From Xanthomonas fragariae (GTDB lineage Bacteria > Pseudomonadota > Gammaproteobacteria > Xanthomonadales > Xanthomonadaceae): a stretch of 64,000 nucleotides of DNA. The position numbers and the translations under genes are program-made. The notes under the pieces were generated by a model. It worked only from the letters and a program-made list of their open reading frames with translations. It made no database searches and was not told the DNA's origin. The DNA lies in NCBI RefSeq assembly GCF_900183975.1, contig NZ_LT853882.1:310001-374000 (forward strand), given 5' to 3'. Shown in pieces: positions 27,106 through 37,025 of the stretch. Position 1 is the first letter of the stretch. Each line of letters starts with the position of its first letter.

Positions 27106-28257
27106 CTAAAAACTCCCGCTCGCAACTAATGACTTGGTATGCGTAAGCGCCTGTCGGCAACTTTCGCGGTTGTCGAAAAAGTCCCGAAACGCTGCTGACA
27201 GCAGAAGGATCCAAGCGGGTTTGATGGCGCCCATGCATCCGATCCTGAAGCTGCGCGTCTGAATGTGGAATTTTGAATAGATACAGAGATTGTAGTTAAA
27301 AAGATGCATATAAAATGAATTGAAGTCATTCTCTGTGTCGATGACTCCTTTTGCCGTGAGCGCTAAACATACAGGGGATCTCGCTTTTGCACTCAGAAGG
27401 GGTGCTGTGTATCGATCTGTTGCTCTGATGATCTCATCACGCACCGATCCGTAACGGCTACTGCGATGACATACGCCTTCACGAGTCAGCAGTTCAAGCG
27501 CCCTCGTGCTGGCTTGGACCACGTGCGTGGGAGGCGTCGATCGCCATTCCCCTGTCTCTTCGAGAGTTTTCCATTGGTCGCGCACATCGAGGACGAAGGA
27601 ATTGACTGGATGTCCCTTCTTTTTTAATAGATCTATTGTAGCAATCACAAAGGCAAGCCCTGGCGGGCCTTCAATACATTTATTGCTTGACGTTACAAGA
27701 ACATCAAAGGGTGTGCGCTTCGCACTGATATCGATGGCTCCGAAAGAACTAATTGCATCCACGATCGTTACGAGGCCGTGTTGTTTAGTTAGCTTGGCTA
27801 TCTCATCTAGTGGATTGATAACACCGGTAGTGGTCTCGCAATGAACGAAACAGACGTGGGTGATTGATTTATCTTTTTCCAGATACCCAGCTATGTCAGT
27901 CGCCGAAAGCGGCTCGTTACTAGGCGCTCTCATGCTGACGGCATGGATGCCCCTTATTTGGAGTATTTTCAGTATGCGCTCTCCATAAATTCCATTTATG
28001 CAGACAAGCGGCTTATCACCTGGAGATACAAAGCTTGCCAATGCAGCCTCCATCCCGTAGGTACCGCTACCTTGGATGGGGATAGCTGAGTGCGACCTCT
28101 GCCCTTCGATCAAATTTATCGTCAGCTCGCGCATTAAACCGGTGATTTTTTTGAAGCTCCCTTCCCGTGAGCCCATATCAAACTGCATCTGTGACTTTAC
28201 TTCTCCGCTCAAAGCCAAAGGGCCAGGCGTCATTAGGAAATAATGCTGTCCATACAT
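27106..28257 (-). CDS. Class V (PhnW-like) aminotransferase, RtxA N-terminal-domain homolog
   Basis: 383 aa, first gene of the cluster. PLP-binding Lys193 is in VTSSNKCIEGPPG; FLMTPGPLALS, IQGSGTYGMEAAL and TIVDAISSFGAIDI are the hallmarks of 2-aminoethylphosphonate/alanine-glyoxylate aminotransferases. RtxA of B. elkanii has such an N-terminal domain, linked to amination of dihydroxyacetone phosphate on the way to serinol. A role in phosphonate degradation is less likely, because no phn genes are present. An AT-rich promoter region lies upstream. The tail (KSLVASGSF) ends naturally rather than by truncation. Confidence 0.83.
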   Translation of the reverse strand: MYGQHYFLMTPGPLALSGEVKSQMQFDMGSREGSFKKITGLMRELTINLIEGQRSHSAIPIQGSGTYGMEAALASFVSPGDKPLVCINGIYGERILKILQIRGIHAVSMRAPSNEPLSATDIAGYLEKDKSITHVCFVHCETTTGVINPLDEIAKLTKQHGLVTIVDAISSFGAIDISAKRTPFDVLVTSSNKCIEGPPGLAFVIATIDLLKKKGHPVNSFVLDVRDQWKTLEETGEWRSTPPTHVVQASTRALELLTREGVCHRSSRYGSVRDEIIRATDRYTAPLLSAKARSPVCLALTAKGVIDTENDFNSFYMHLFNYNLCIYSKFHIQTRSFRIGCMGAIKPAWILLLSAAFRDFFDNRESCRQALTHTKSLVASGSF

Positions 28258-28409
28258 GTGAAGGTCCCTCGTGCGTGCAGATAAGGCGGGGCAAATTTTT
28301 CATGCGGAATTATGTGGGTCCAATAATCAAAATATTAAGAAGCATGAAGAAATAAATTAATTTATTCTTAGTGTTTTAATATTGAATACATAATTAAGTT
28401 AATCTAGGT
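28258..28409 (-). promoter_or_regulatory. AT-rich upstream region of the island operon
   Basis: About 150 bp, much more AT-rich than the backbone, upstream of the first cluster gene. It must contain the operon promoter. I looked for a PIP box (TTCG-N15/16-TTCG) on the operon strand and see none. Confidence 0.45.
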
Positions 28410-28975
28410 CGTGTTATGAAATTGGGAAGAGCGCGGGAGCGTTGCCGAGCATAAGCATGAGGGTGGCAAAACGATGCAATGCAGTCCGGCCCGTTTTTTG
28501 GCAAGCGCTCATCGTCGCGTGCGAGGCGTCGGAAACGATTTGCCCACCTGACGCTGCGCTCAGGCACTCAGCTTCATGGAAGCAATCAACGCCTTTCTTT
28601 GCCGCCTGCAGCGTGGTCGTATGTCGCTCGATGCCCTCTCCCCTGGCTGTTTGCGCAGGGTCTTGCCCGGTGCCGCTCTGTTTGGCGAACGCGACCTTCA
28701 CAGTTTCGTCTGAGACAGGTTGGACCTCTTGCACAAGCGATCGCATCTGCATGCTCTCCCGTTCGTTTGCAAAGGCGATCTGCACAGTGAGCAGATGCTA
28801 GAGCGTATCGACCGCCATGTTCGCCTTGCTGCTTTTCTTGCGCTGATAGCCGTCATCGCCATGGGGTGGCCCACCCTGGTAAACGGACTGCAACGTGTAA
28901 TCATCGATGATCACTGTGCTGGTTTTGAGCTTTCTTTACGCCGCAGCAAGTTGCAGGGCAGTCATCTCTAATATG
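28410..28975 (-). pseudogene. Decayed IS5-family transposase remnant
   Basis: On the minus strand a chain of frames gives VIIDDYTLQSVYQGG, KSSKANMAVDTL, then VKVAFAKQSGTGQDPAQTAR with EGIE, and a damaged end (FATLMLMLGNAPALF). This follows the order of the catalytic half of an IS5-family transposase (SRTLQS, KAHMAVDTLGHLL, VAFVDQGYTG, LPEAKKGFVLLPRRW). Frameshifts separate the pieces and the WVVERSF block is lost. It marks the right side of the island. Confidence 0.65.
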
Positions 28976-29550
28976 TTTCAGCACGAGCGATCGACCGCAA
29001 CGCGTTGAATATCGGGCCCAGCTCACACGTGCGTTGCGACGCCTATGTCTTCATCATCGTTAAATAGGGTGCTGCAAGAGCCCGTTATTCGTCGAAAACA
29101 TCGGTTGGATAAGGGTTAAGATTTTTAATAATTATACATTAGATTGATACTTTTAAATTTAATAATCAATTCGGAGTTAATAGTTCGCAGGAGTAATTTA
29201 TAGTAGCTTGGGATGAGATAATTACAAGATAATTGCGTCAGAAAACGCGCATGAACTCCGTCATAAAATTCACGTTAATTTTTCTTCGTGAAATTGTTAC
29301 GCGGTCGTGATTCGACAAGATCTTTACTCTTCCGTTGCAGGGACTGCATCAGGGTAATGGAGACTTGGTTAATCTGAAGTGGTTGGTGGGCTTCGATGCG
29401 CTCTCTTATCTTCGGTGGATCCAACGATGAGATTTTTTGTAGCGGGCAGGAGGGCTGCAGTTTTGGTTGCATCCATCGGGGTTCCGGCAGCGCATTCGGA
29501 CAGTCGGCACGCCAGTGCACATGGATCATGAGTGTCGCATCGACAGTGCC
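28976..29550. other. AT-rich non-coding stretch in the island
   Basis: The part from about 29100 to 29290 is very AT-rich. A minus-strand frame at 29275-29529 (84 aa, with SSLDPPKIRERIEAHQPLQI) has coding-like composition, but I do not recognise it and it lacks a clear start. It is probably the tail of a lost gene. Confidence 0.3.
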
Positions 29551-30509
29551 TCAAGCTGGGATTACGATCGCGTTCAGTCCCGGCATTAGATGTATCGGAT
29601 CCACCTTGAACCGCTCGGGTTCGGATGTGCACTGCTTGCAGATGAATTCGTACGGTGTCAGGGCTTTGAGCCTGCGAGCGAAGTTGTAGGCGTCGATGAA
29701 GTCGGCCAGATCTGATGCAGTTGTGCGTGGTCGTCGTAGTGGAAGCGTTTGACAGTGGCTTCCTTGATGGTCCGATTCATCCGCTCGACCTACCCGTTGG
29801 TCCAGGGATGCTTGACCTTGGTCAAGCGGTGTCGGATGCCGTGTTCTTTGCAGACACGACTGAAGAGATGCACGAAGGCATAGCGGTCGGAACTGCGGTT
29901 GGTGAACTGGATGCCGTTATCCGTCAGAACCGTATGCAGGGTGTAGGGCACCGCCTGGATCACATTGCGCAGGAACTGCGCTGCAACCAGCTTGGTGGCC
30001 GAGGGATGGAGTTCGGTGAGCGCAAACTTGGACGTCCTGTCGATGGCCACGAACAGATAGAGCTTGCCCTCGGCCGTCTGCACCTCTGCGATGTCGATGT
30101 GGAAGTAGCCAATCGGATAGTGCTTGAACTGCTTTTTGGCAGGTTTGTCGCCCTTGATGTCTGGCAGTCGCCAGATGCCATGGCGTTGCAGGCAGCGGTG
30201 CAGCGATGAGCGCGTCAGATGCGGGATGCTTGGCTGCAGTGCATAGAGACAGTCGTCCAGCGGAAGCAATGTGTGCCTGCGGAAGGCGACGATCGCCGCC
30301 TCATCCTCAATGGACAACACCGTGGAACACGGCTGCCTCGGCCCGGTCGGCACATCGGCAACCGAGGTGCGCTTCTGCCACTTGTCCACCGTCTTCTGGT
30401 TGATGCCGTAGCGCTTGGACAGCGCTCTCAGGCTCTCTTGACTCTGTTGTATCGCTCGACGGATCGCCTCTGTCGTAGTGGCGCTCTAGCCCATCGTGCT
30501 TGCTTCCAT
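29551..30509 (-). pseudogene. IS481-family transposase, two nonsense codons and a frameshift
   Basis: The minus strand reads a helix-turn-helix N-terminus (LRALSKRYGINQKTVDKWQKR), then the rve integrase core with FHIDIAEVQTAEGKLYLFVAIDRTSK, VLTDNGIQFTNRSSD and HPWTNG. A TAG then interrupts NGQVERMNRTIKEAT. Another TAG stands at 30485-30487 near the start. A frameshift follows KRFHYDDHAQLH; the end (FKVDPIHLMPGLNAIVIPA) is in a third frame. The D-D-E core is present but not expressible as one protein. Confidence 0.85.
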
Positions 30510-30553
30510 TCGAGGGAAAAGAGTGCACCATCAAAGCCTGGGATCAAACGTCT

Positions 30554-30698
30554 AAGAGTGGCTAACAAAACTACTGTTCAGCCGTCAGGCGGGCGCGGCC
30601 GGTGCTCGGAATCGGCGTGTACCACTTGTACACTGCGGGTCCTTCGCGCCGTGCGCACCCACTTGGCGACTGCTCACTACGTTTTGTTAGCTACTCTT
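30554..30698. repeat. MITE-like element with 18-bp terminal inverted repeats
   Basis: AAGAGTGGCTAACAAAAC (30554-30571) is repeated inverted at 30681-30698 with one mismatch, enclosing about 110 bp with no coding capacity. A truncated relative lies at 9015-9080. It stands 28 bp upstream of trpG, so it forms part of that gene's leader and could form a long stem in RNA. Confidence 0.7.
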
Positions 30699-30726
30699 AT
30701 CAAAATAAGATCAATAGGTTAAGCAG

Positions 30727-31308
30727 ATGAATGTTTTGATGCTCGACAACTACGACAGCTTTACCTACAACCTCGTGCAGTACCTGCAGGCATTAGGCGC
30801 CGAGGTCACCGTGGTGCGCAACGATGCGATGAGCGTCGATCAGATCGCTGCGCTCAAGCCGGAGCGCATCGTGATCTCGCCCGGCCCATGCACGCCAAAC
30901 GAGGCCGGCATCTCGCTGCAGCTGATCGAACAACTGGGCCAGACCACACCGATCCTGGGCGTTTGTCTCGGGCATCAAAGTATCGGGCAGGTCTATGGCG
31001 GTGATGTGATCCGTGCCGACAATATCATGCATGGCAAGACCTCGCCGATCCGCCACCAAGGCAAGGGCGTGTTTGCCGGGTTGCCAGACAGCTACGAGGC
31101 TACTCGCTACCACTCGCTGGTGGTGGACAAGACCACCTTGCCGGACGTGCTGGAAGTCACCGCTTGGACCGAGAATCCGGATGGCTCGATCGAAGAGATC
31201 ATGGGCCTGCGGCATCGCCAGTTTCCGGTCGAAGGCGTGCAGTTCCATCCCGAATCGATCCTGACCCAGCACGGGCATGCCTTGTTGAAGAACTTTCTGC
31301 AGCGCTGA
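30727..31308 (+). CDS. trpG: Anthranilate synthase component II (glutamine amidotransferase)
   Basis: 193 aa. Supplies ammonia to TrpE. Class I amidotransferase motifs are [28 protein letters not shown], the nucleophile Cys80 in LGVCLGHQS and the His-Glu pair in QFHPESILT. Length is the family norm. In the usual xanthomonad arrangement it would follow trpE more closely; here the island and a MITE separate them, so trpG must use a promoter within or next to the island. Confidence 0.95.
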   Translation: MNVLMLDNYDSFTYNLVQYLQALGAEVTVVRNDAMSVDQIAALKPERIVISPGPCTPNEAGISLQLIEQLGQTTPILGVCLGHQSIGQVYGGDVIRADNIMHGKTSPIRHQGKGVFAGLPDSYEATRYHSLVVDKTTLPDVLEVTAWTENPDGSIEEIMGLRHRQFPVEGVQFHPESILTQHGHALLKNFLQR

Positions 31309-31486
31309 CCGAAATGGGCAGCGCGCACGCCGTCGATGTCGATGCAGTCTTCATCAGTGTCGATGCATCTTTCAGCGGCGTCGTACATCCGCTGCGCAGC
31401 AGTGCGATGCCTGCGATCATTTGCGCTGCAAGGCGCAGAGCAGATGATTTGCCCTGCGCTTCTTCTACGCCTGCAACCGGATCACG
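31309..31486. other. Intergenic stretch after trpG
   Basis: No gene or terminator recognised. Confidence 0.3.
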
Positions 31487-32118
31487 ATGAGCACCACCAG
31501 CGACAGCGTCCACTTCTACGAGCCCGCCCACGGCCACGGGTGCCGCACGATCCGTTCAATGCCATCGTTGGTCCACGACCGATCGGCTGGATCGGCTCGC
31601 GCAGCGCCGATGGCATTGCCAATCTGGCGCCTTACAGCTTCTTCAATGCCTTCAATTACGTGCCGCCAATCGTGGGCTTCGCCAGGATCGGTCGCAAGGA
31701 CAGCCTGCGCAATATCGAAGCCACCGGCGAGTTCACCTGGAATCTGTCCACGCGCCCCCTGGCCGAGGCGATGAATGCCAGTGCGGCGATGGTGCCGGCG
31801 GAGGTGGACGAGTTCGTATTAGCCGGCTTGCAGATGGCGCCGTCGCGCTTGATCGGCGCCCCGCGCGTTGCGGCAAGCCCGGTCAGTTTCGAGTGCCGGC
31901 TCAGCCAGCTGTTGCCGTTGCAGACTGCAAGCGGGCAGGCCATCGAAACCTAGCTGGTATTGGGCGAAGTGGTCGGCGTACATCTCGCGCGCGCGGCGCT
32001 GCACTACGGCATCTACGACCCGGCAGCGGTGCAGACGGTCCTGCGCGCCGGTGGTCCGGCGGATTATTTCGAAGTGCAGCCGCAGGCGCGTTTTCCCATG
32101 AAGCGTCCAGATCAATAA
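31487..32118 (+). pseudogene. Flavin reductase-like domain protein, frameshifted and interrupted
   Basis: Starts as MSTTSDSVHFYEPAHGHG, then a one-base deletion near 31540 shifts the frame. The next frame carries the flavin-reductase signature HDPFNAIVGPRPIGWIGSRS, ANLAPYSFFNAFNYVPP and GEFTWNLSTRPLAEAMN. A TAG at 31951-31953 replaces the Trp of ET-W-LVLGEVVGVHLA, and the same frame continues to TAA at 32116. FMN-dependent reductases of this family have a single split-barrel domain of about 200 aa, so only these two lesions break an otherwise complete gene. Confidence 0.87.
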
Positions 32119-32239
32119 TCGCCGCAGGCACGGCCGTTTCGCCTCGGGGCTACGGCTAGTACCTGCAGTTGGCCACACTGATCGAGCTGGTCGCAAGGCG
32201 GCTCGGTATATCTTTCCCACATATCGCCACGATTGTCTC

Positions 32240-33283
32240 ATGCCCATCACCATCACTCCGCAAGAAGCCCTGCAGCGCGTCATTGAACACCGCGAAATCT
32301 TCCATGACGAAATGGTCGAGTTGATGCGGCAGATCATGCGCGGCGAGGTGTCCGACATGATGGTCGCCGCCATCCTCACCGGGCTGCGGGTCAAGAAGGA
32401 AACCATCGGTGAAATTGCCGGTGCGGCCAAGGTGATGCGCGAGTTCTCGCGCCGCGTGGACGTCACTGACCGTCAGCACATGGTCGACATCGTCGGCACC
32501 GGCGGCGATGGCTCGCACACCTTCAACATCTCGACCTGCGCGATGTTCGTGGCCGCGGCCGGCGGTGCCAAGGTCGCCAAGCACGGCAACCGCAGCGTTT
32601 CGTCCAAATCCGGCAGCGCCGACGCGCTGGAAGCGTTGGGCGCGGTGATCGAGCTGCAGCCTGAGCAAGTCGCCGCCTCGTTGGCGCAGACCGGAATCGG
32701 CTTCATGTACGCGCCCGTGCATCACCCGGCCATGAAAGTCGTAGCGCCTGTGCGTCGCGAAATGGGCGTGCGCACCATCTTCAACATCCTCGGCCCACTG
32801 ACCAACCCGGCTGGCTCGCCGAACATTTTGATGGGCGTGTTCCATCCGGATCTGGTCGGCATCCAGGCGCGCGTGCTGCAGCAACTGGGCGCCGAGCGCG
32901 CGCTGGTGGTGTGGGGCCGCGATGGCATGGACGAACTCTCACTCGGTGCGGGCACCCTGGTCGGCGAACTGCGCGATGGCAAGGTCCACGAATATGAAGT
33001 GCATCCAGAAGATTTCGGCATCGCCATGTCGGCCAGCCGCAACCTCAAGGTGGCCGATGCCGCGCAATCGCGCACGATGCTGCTGCAGGTGCTGGACAAC
33101 GTGCCCGGCCCGGCGCTGGACATCGTGGCACTCAACGCCGGTGCGGCTTTGTACGTGGCCGGTGTAGCCGACAGCATTGCCAACGGCGTCGCGCGCGCGC
33201 GCGTAGTGCTTGCCGATGGCTCGGCACGCGCCAAAGTGGACGCCTATGTCGCATTGACCCGCCAGGTTGCCATGCAGTCCTGA
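32240..33283 (+). CDS. trpD: Anthranilate phosphoribosyltransferase
   Basis: 347 aa. Transfers phosphoribose from PRPP to anthranilate, second step of tryptophan synthesis. Motifs: [11 protein letters not shown], the PRPP loop [39 protein letters not shown], and [11 protein letters not shown]. Preceded by the flavin-reductase pseudogene and followed by trpC after about 140 bp. Confidence 0.96.
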   Translation: MPITITPQEALQRVIEHREIFHDEMVELMRQIMRGEVSDMMVAAILTGLRVKKETIGEIAGAAKVMREFSRRVDVTDRQHMVDIVGTGGDGSHTFNISTCAMFVAAAGGAKVAKHGNRSVSSKSGSADALEALGAVIELQPEQVAASLAQTGIGFMYAPVHHPAMKVVAPVRREMGVRTIFNILGPLTNPAGSPNILMGVFHPDLVGIQARVLQQLGAERALVVWGRDGMDELSLGAGTLVGELRDGKVHEYEVHPEDFGIAMSASRNLKVADAAQSRTMLLQVLDNVPGPALDIVALNAGAALYVAGVADSIANGVARARVVLADGSARAKVDAYVALTRQVAMQS

Positions 33284-33423
33284 CCCATGCCGAGAGCCGC
33301 AACGCAGTGGCAATCGCGGGTCGGCATCCGCACGGCCTCGCTGGCATGCTATGCGCTGGCGTGTAGCCGCGGTCCGTTGCGGCCGTCTTGACCGATAATG
33401 CCCGCCCGCCAGGACCCGATACG

Positions 33424-34221
33424 ATGAGCGACATCCTCAACACTATTCTTGCCCGCAAGGCCGATGAAGTCGCCGAGCGCAAGGCGCGCGTGCCGTTGGC
33501 CGAGCTGATCGCGCGCAGCGCTGATCTGCCGCAGACGCGCGGGTTTGCGGCCGCCATGCAGGCGAGCATTGCCGCCGGCGACCCGGCCGTGATCGCCGAA
33601 GTCAAGAAGGCCAGCCCGTCCAAAGGCGTGATCCGGCCCAACTTCCACCCGGCCGATATCGCAGTCAGCTACGAATTTGGCGGTGCGACCTGCCTGTCGG
33701 TGCTCACCGATGTGGATTTCTTCCAGGGGGCCGATGACTATCTGCGCCAGGCGCGCGAAGCCTGCACGCTGCCGGTGCTGCGTAAGGACTTCACCGTCGA
33801 CCCTTACCAGGTCTACGAAGCCAGCGTGCTTGGTGCCGACTGCGTCCTGCTGATCGTCTCGGCGCTGGAAGACGCGCAGCTGGCCGATCTTTCCGGCCTG
33901 GCCATGCAACTCGGCCTGGACGTGCTGGTGGAAGTGCATGACATCGACGAGCTCGAGCGCGCCGTGCAGGTACCGGCGCCGCTGATCGGCATCAACAACC
34001 GCAATCTGCGCACCTTCGAAGTCTCGCTGCAGACCACCTTGGATATGCGCGCCGCGGTGCCGCGCGACCGCATTCTGGTCACTGAAAGCGGCATTGTCAC
34101 GCCGGACGATGTGCAGTTGATGCGCGGCCACGGCGTGAACGCGTTTCTGGTTGGCGAGACCTTCATGCGCGCGCCCGAACCCGGCGAGTCGCTGCGTCAG
34201 CTATTCTTTGCGCATGACTGA
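33424..34221 (+). CDS. trpC: Indole-3-glycerol phosphate synthase
   Basis: 265 aa TIM barrel that closes the indole ring. Visible are the N-terminal [35 protein letters not shown] with the catalytic Glu and Lys, [44 protein letters not shown] and [10 protein letters not shown]. It is monofunctional, without the TrpF domain found fused in enterobacteria. The ATG at 33424 gives the family N-terminus. It overlaps the next gene by 8 nt. Confidence 0.96.
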   Translation: MSDILNTILARKADEVAERKARVPLAELIARSADLPQTRGFAAAMQASIAAGDPAVIAEVKKASPSKGVIRPNFHPADIAVSYEFGGATCLSVLTDVDFFQGADDYLRQAREACTLPVLRKDFTVDPYQVYEASVLGADCVLLIVSALEDAQLADLSGLAMQLGLDVLVEVHDIDELERAVQVPAPLIGINNRNLRTFEVSLQTTLDMRAAVPRDRILVTESGIVTPDDVQLMRGHGVNAFLVGETFMRAPEPGESLRQLFFAHD

Positions 34222-34930
34222 GTCGTATCCCGCGCCGCGCAAAGACGCACCGCTGGTGGTCTTCGACTTCGACCACACCCTGTATGACGGCGATTCCGGC
34301 AGCCATCTGTTCGCCTGGCTGATCAAGCGCAACCCGTTGCGCTTGCTGGTCGCGTTGTTGGCCTCGCCGATCCTCGGCCCGATGGTGGCAATACTGCCGA
34401 CCCGTCGCCGCGGCGTGTCCGGATATGTGTGGATCGCTACCTTCGGCCTGCACCGTGCGCGCGAGTTCAATCGCTTCATCGATGCGTACGTGCTCAAGCA
34501 TGAGGCGCAGATCCGTCAGCGCCTGTTACCGCATGCCCTGAAGGTGTTCACCGAACATCGTGCTGCGGGCGACCGCGTGGTGGTCGCTACCGGCGCGCCG
34601 CCGGAGCTGGCCCGCGCGATTCTTGGATTTGTCGCGCATCAGGATGTACCGGTCATCGGCAGTTTGGTCGGCCCACGCTTGGGTGCGGTCACTGCGCGGC
34701 GTCACTGCCACAACGAAGAAAAGATGCGCATGCTGCGCGAGCGCGGTTACGCCGATATCGCCATCGCCTATTCGGACAGCACTGCAGATTTGCCGCTGTT
34801 GAAAGCCGCGCGTGCGCCGGTAGTGGTCAATCCCAAAGCCAATCGCGAAGACCTGTTCCGCCAGGTGCTGCCCGCAGGCACGCCGATCCTCAACTGGGGT
34901 TGTCGCGACCGCGGCGGCAAGGCGCTTTAA
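34214..34930 (+). CDS. HAD-superfamily phosphatase, subfamily IB (SerB-like)
   Basis: 238 aa. The nucleophile motif is [17 protein letters not shown] (DxDxT), motif II/III are [11 protein letters not shown] and NEEKM, and the acidic metal motif is [14 protein letters not shown] hydrophobic insertion ([21 protein letters not shown]) follows motif I, as in a group of SerB-like proteins that may act on lipid or membrane-associated phosphates. It overlaps trpC, so it is co-expressed with the trp genes. The substrate is unknown. Confidence 0.85.
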   Translation: MTESYPAPRKDAPLVVFDFDHTLYDGDSGSHLFAWLIKRNPLRLLVALLASPILGPMVAILPTRRRGVSGYVWIATFGLHRAREFNRFIDAYVLKHEAQIRQRLLPHALKVFTEHRAAGDRVVVATGAPPELARAILGFVAHQDVPVIGSLVGPRLGAVTARRHCHNEEKMRMLRERGYADIAIAYSDSTADLPLLKAARAPVVVNPKANREDLFRQVLPAGTPILNWGCRDRGGKAL

Positions 34931-35397
34931 CGCGCTCAAGCGTGTGAGGGTTGGAAGCGAACACTGGCAGCGATCGCGCTCCGGCTTGCGAAGGGCGGGC
35001 GCGGCAAGCGTCAACTAGAGAACGGATCGCCGCGTGCAGTGAGGCGCGACCAACGGTCTCGATCACGCTTGGGTCTTTCGATAAGCGTGGCAACGCAAGC
35101 CAGCTGAAGCATACGCAGGCAGGGCTCGCAATCAAACATGCTTGAGCAACAACTACAACGCAGCGCCATCAGCGGGCGCTTATTCGCCTGAGATCGGTCA
35201 ATGTCGATCCGAGGTCAACGCTGCAATCGCTACGGAACTAGATCAGGTCGCTCGCTCTTCAAGATTGCGGCCCGCTTCGTTGGGAGAAGCGGTGGTGAGA
35301 TGATTGCGAAAGGATCGCCACACCACCACCGCATGCCGTCGCCGCACGCGGACCACTCGGCGGTCAGTGCGAATCTGCACCGACCGCCGAGTGCCGC
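34931..35397. other. Intergenic region between the trp operon and clp
   Basis: 467 bp between convergent genes. No conserved coding frame, RNA gene or clear terminator was found. Confidence 0.35.
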
Positions 35398-36090
35398 TCA
35401 GCGCGTGCCGTACAGCACAACGGTCTTCCCGCGTGCATGCAGCAAGCCATCGACTTGCAGCTTCTTGAGCACCCGCCCGGCCATTTCACGCGAGCAACCG
35501 ACCAGGCGTGCCAGTTCTTGGCGCGATACGCGCAACTGTGTGCCCTGCGGATGGCTCATCGCCTCTGGCTCCTTGGACAGGTCGTGCAACGTGCGCACGA
35601 TGCGGTCGGTCACGTCCAGGAACGCCAAGCGGCTGGCCTTTCTTGTGGTATCGAGCAGCCGTTTTGAAAGCTGAACGCCGATCGCGTACAGGATCCGCGG
35701 TGCATCCGGCGACAGGCTGGTCTGGAACAGCTGCTGCAGCCGCTCGTAGCTGATCTCGGCCAATTCGCATTGGGTGCGGGTGCGCAAGATCACCTCGCGG
35801 GTATCGGATTCGATGAACAACCCCATCTCGCCGACAAACTCGCCGCTGCCGAAGTAGCCCAGCACCAATTCACGATCATCATCTTCCTCGGCAATGATGC
35901 TCACCGAGCCGCTGATCACGTAGTAGAGGGTGCCGGCCGGGTCTCCTGGCCGGAACACATCGGTCCGGGTCGGATAGCGCCTGCGGTGGCTGTGCGCCAG
36001 AAAACGCTCGATGGTGCCCGCGTCTAGCGCCAGGGAAGGGGTAGCGTTACGTACCGTCGTAGTGACAACCGTCGTGTTTCCTGGGCTCAT
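35398..36090 (-). CDS. clp: CRP-like global regulator Clp
   Basis: 230 aa. N-terminal cyclic-nucleotide-binding fold (about residues 25-145), then a helix-turn-helix of the Crp type (RVSRQELARLVGCSREMAGRVLKKL). In Xanthomonas Clp binds its promoters when free and is released by cyclic di-GMP; Glu99, reported as important for that response, is present in ESDTREVIL. Clp controls extracellular enzymes, xanthan and other virulence factors downstream of Rpf/DSF signalling. Placement beside trpGDC and speD is typical of the genus. Confidence 0.95.
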   Translation of the reverse strand: MSPGNTTVVTTTVRNATPSLALDAGTIERFLAHSHRRRYPTRTDVFRPGDPAGTLYYVISGSVSIIAEEDDDRELVLGYFGSGEFVGEMGLFIESDTREVILRTRTQCELAEISYERLQQLFQTSLSPDAPRILYAIGVQLSKRLLDTTRKASRLAFLDVTDRIVRTLHDLSKEPEAMSHPQGTQLRVSRQELARLVGCSREMAGRVLKKLQVDGLLHARGKTVVLYGTR

Positions 36091-36230
36091 GGTAGTTCCG
36101 CGTGTAATTCCCGAAGCTTAACGGCATGAGTCGTGCAAGGTAAACCATTCTTAACATCGGCATTTCGTTGCTGGGATCTTTGGCTCATAATTGACTTCTT
36201 TTCCTCCGCTTTCCATAAGGACAGACTGAC
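36091..36230. promoter_or_regulatory. Divergent promoter region clp / speD
   Basis: 140 bp between two outward-reading genes, so both promoters must lie here. The sequence CATAATTGAC at about 36186-36195 could hold a -10 element for speD, and CATAAGGACAG precedes its GTG start as ribosome-binding site. Confidence 0.4.
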
Positions 36231-37025
36231 GTGGTCAAGCCGTTGCCTCGCCTGAGGCTACAGGGGTTCAACAACCTCACCAAGGCGTTGAGCTTCAACA
36301 TCTACGACGTCTGTTATGCGCGTACCGAAGAGGAGCGTCAGCGCTACATCGAATATATCGATGAGCAGTACGATGCCGACCGCCTGACCCAGATCCTGAC
36401 CGATGTGGCCGAGATCATTGGCGCCAATATCCTCAATATCGCACGTCAGGACTACGACCCGCAGGGAGCATCGGTCACGATCCTGATCTCGGAAGAGCCC
36501 GTCATCGACAAGAAGCAGGCCGGCAAAGAGTTGATCTCCGATGCTGTGGTTGCTCATATGGACAAGAGTCATATTACTGTACACACATACCCCGAAACGC
36601 ATCCGCAGGAAGGTATCGCCACTTTCCGCGCCGACATCGACGTCGCCACCTGCGGCGTGATCTCGCCGTTGAAGGCGCTTAACTACCTGATCGAGAGTCT
36701 TGAATCGGACATCGTGATCATGGATTACCGGGTTCGTGGCTTCACTCGCGATGTGAAGGGCAAGAAGCACTACATCGACCACAAGATCAACTCGATCCAG
36801 CACTTCCTCGCCAAGAACGTGAAGTCGCGCTACGAGATGTTCGACGTCAACGTCTATCAGGAAAATATCTTCCACACGAAGATGCACTTGAAGGATTTCG
36901 ATCTGGATCAGTACCTGTTCGAAGAGCGCGCCAAGAATCTCTCTTTCAAGGAGCGCATGAAGATCGAAACGCTACTCAAGCGAGAAATCGAAGAGTTGTT
37001 CCACGGGCGCAATCTGAGCGAATGA
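36231..37025 (+). CDS. speD: S-adenosylmethionine decarboxylase proenzyme
   Basis: 264 aa, GTG start. Provides decarboxylated SAM for spermidine synthesis. The proenzyme cleaves itself before a serine that becomes the pyruvoyl cofactor: Lys112-Ser113 in [15 protein letters not shown], matching the E. coli LDKSHICVHTYPE site. Length and the C-terminal [23 protein letters not shown] agree with the enterobacterial-type enzyme. It is followed by a strong terminator. Confidence 0.95.

Noticed and set aside
27106..28257. Aminotransferase as part of phosphonate degradation (PhnW)
   Set aside because: No phosphonoacetaldehyde hydrolase, phosphonoacetate hydrolase or phosphonate transporter is nearby, while desaturase, sulfhydrylase and acyltransferase genes are. 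PhnW-like sequence alone does not decide the substrate.
28258..28409. Possible PIP box (HrpX-dependent) before the island operon
   Set aside because: No TTCG-N15/16-TTCG pair exists on the operon strand in this stretch, so Hrp-type control is not supported by sequence.
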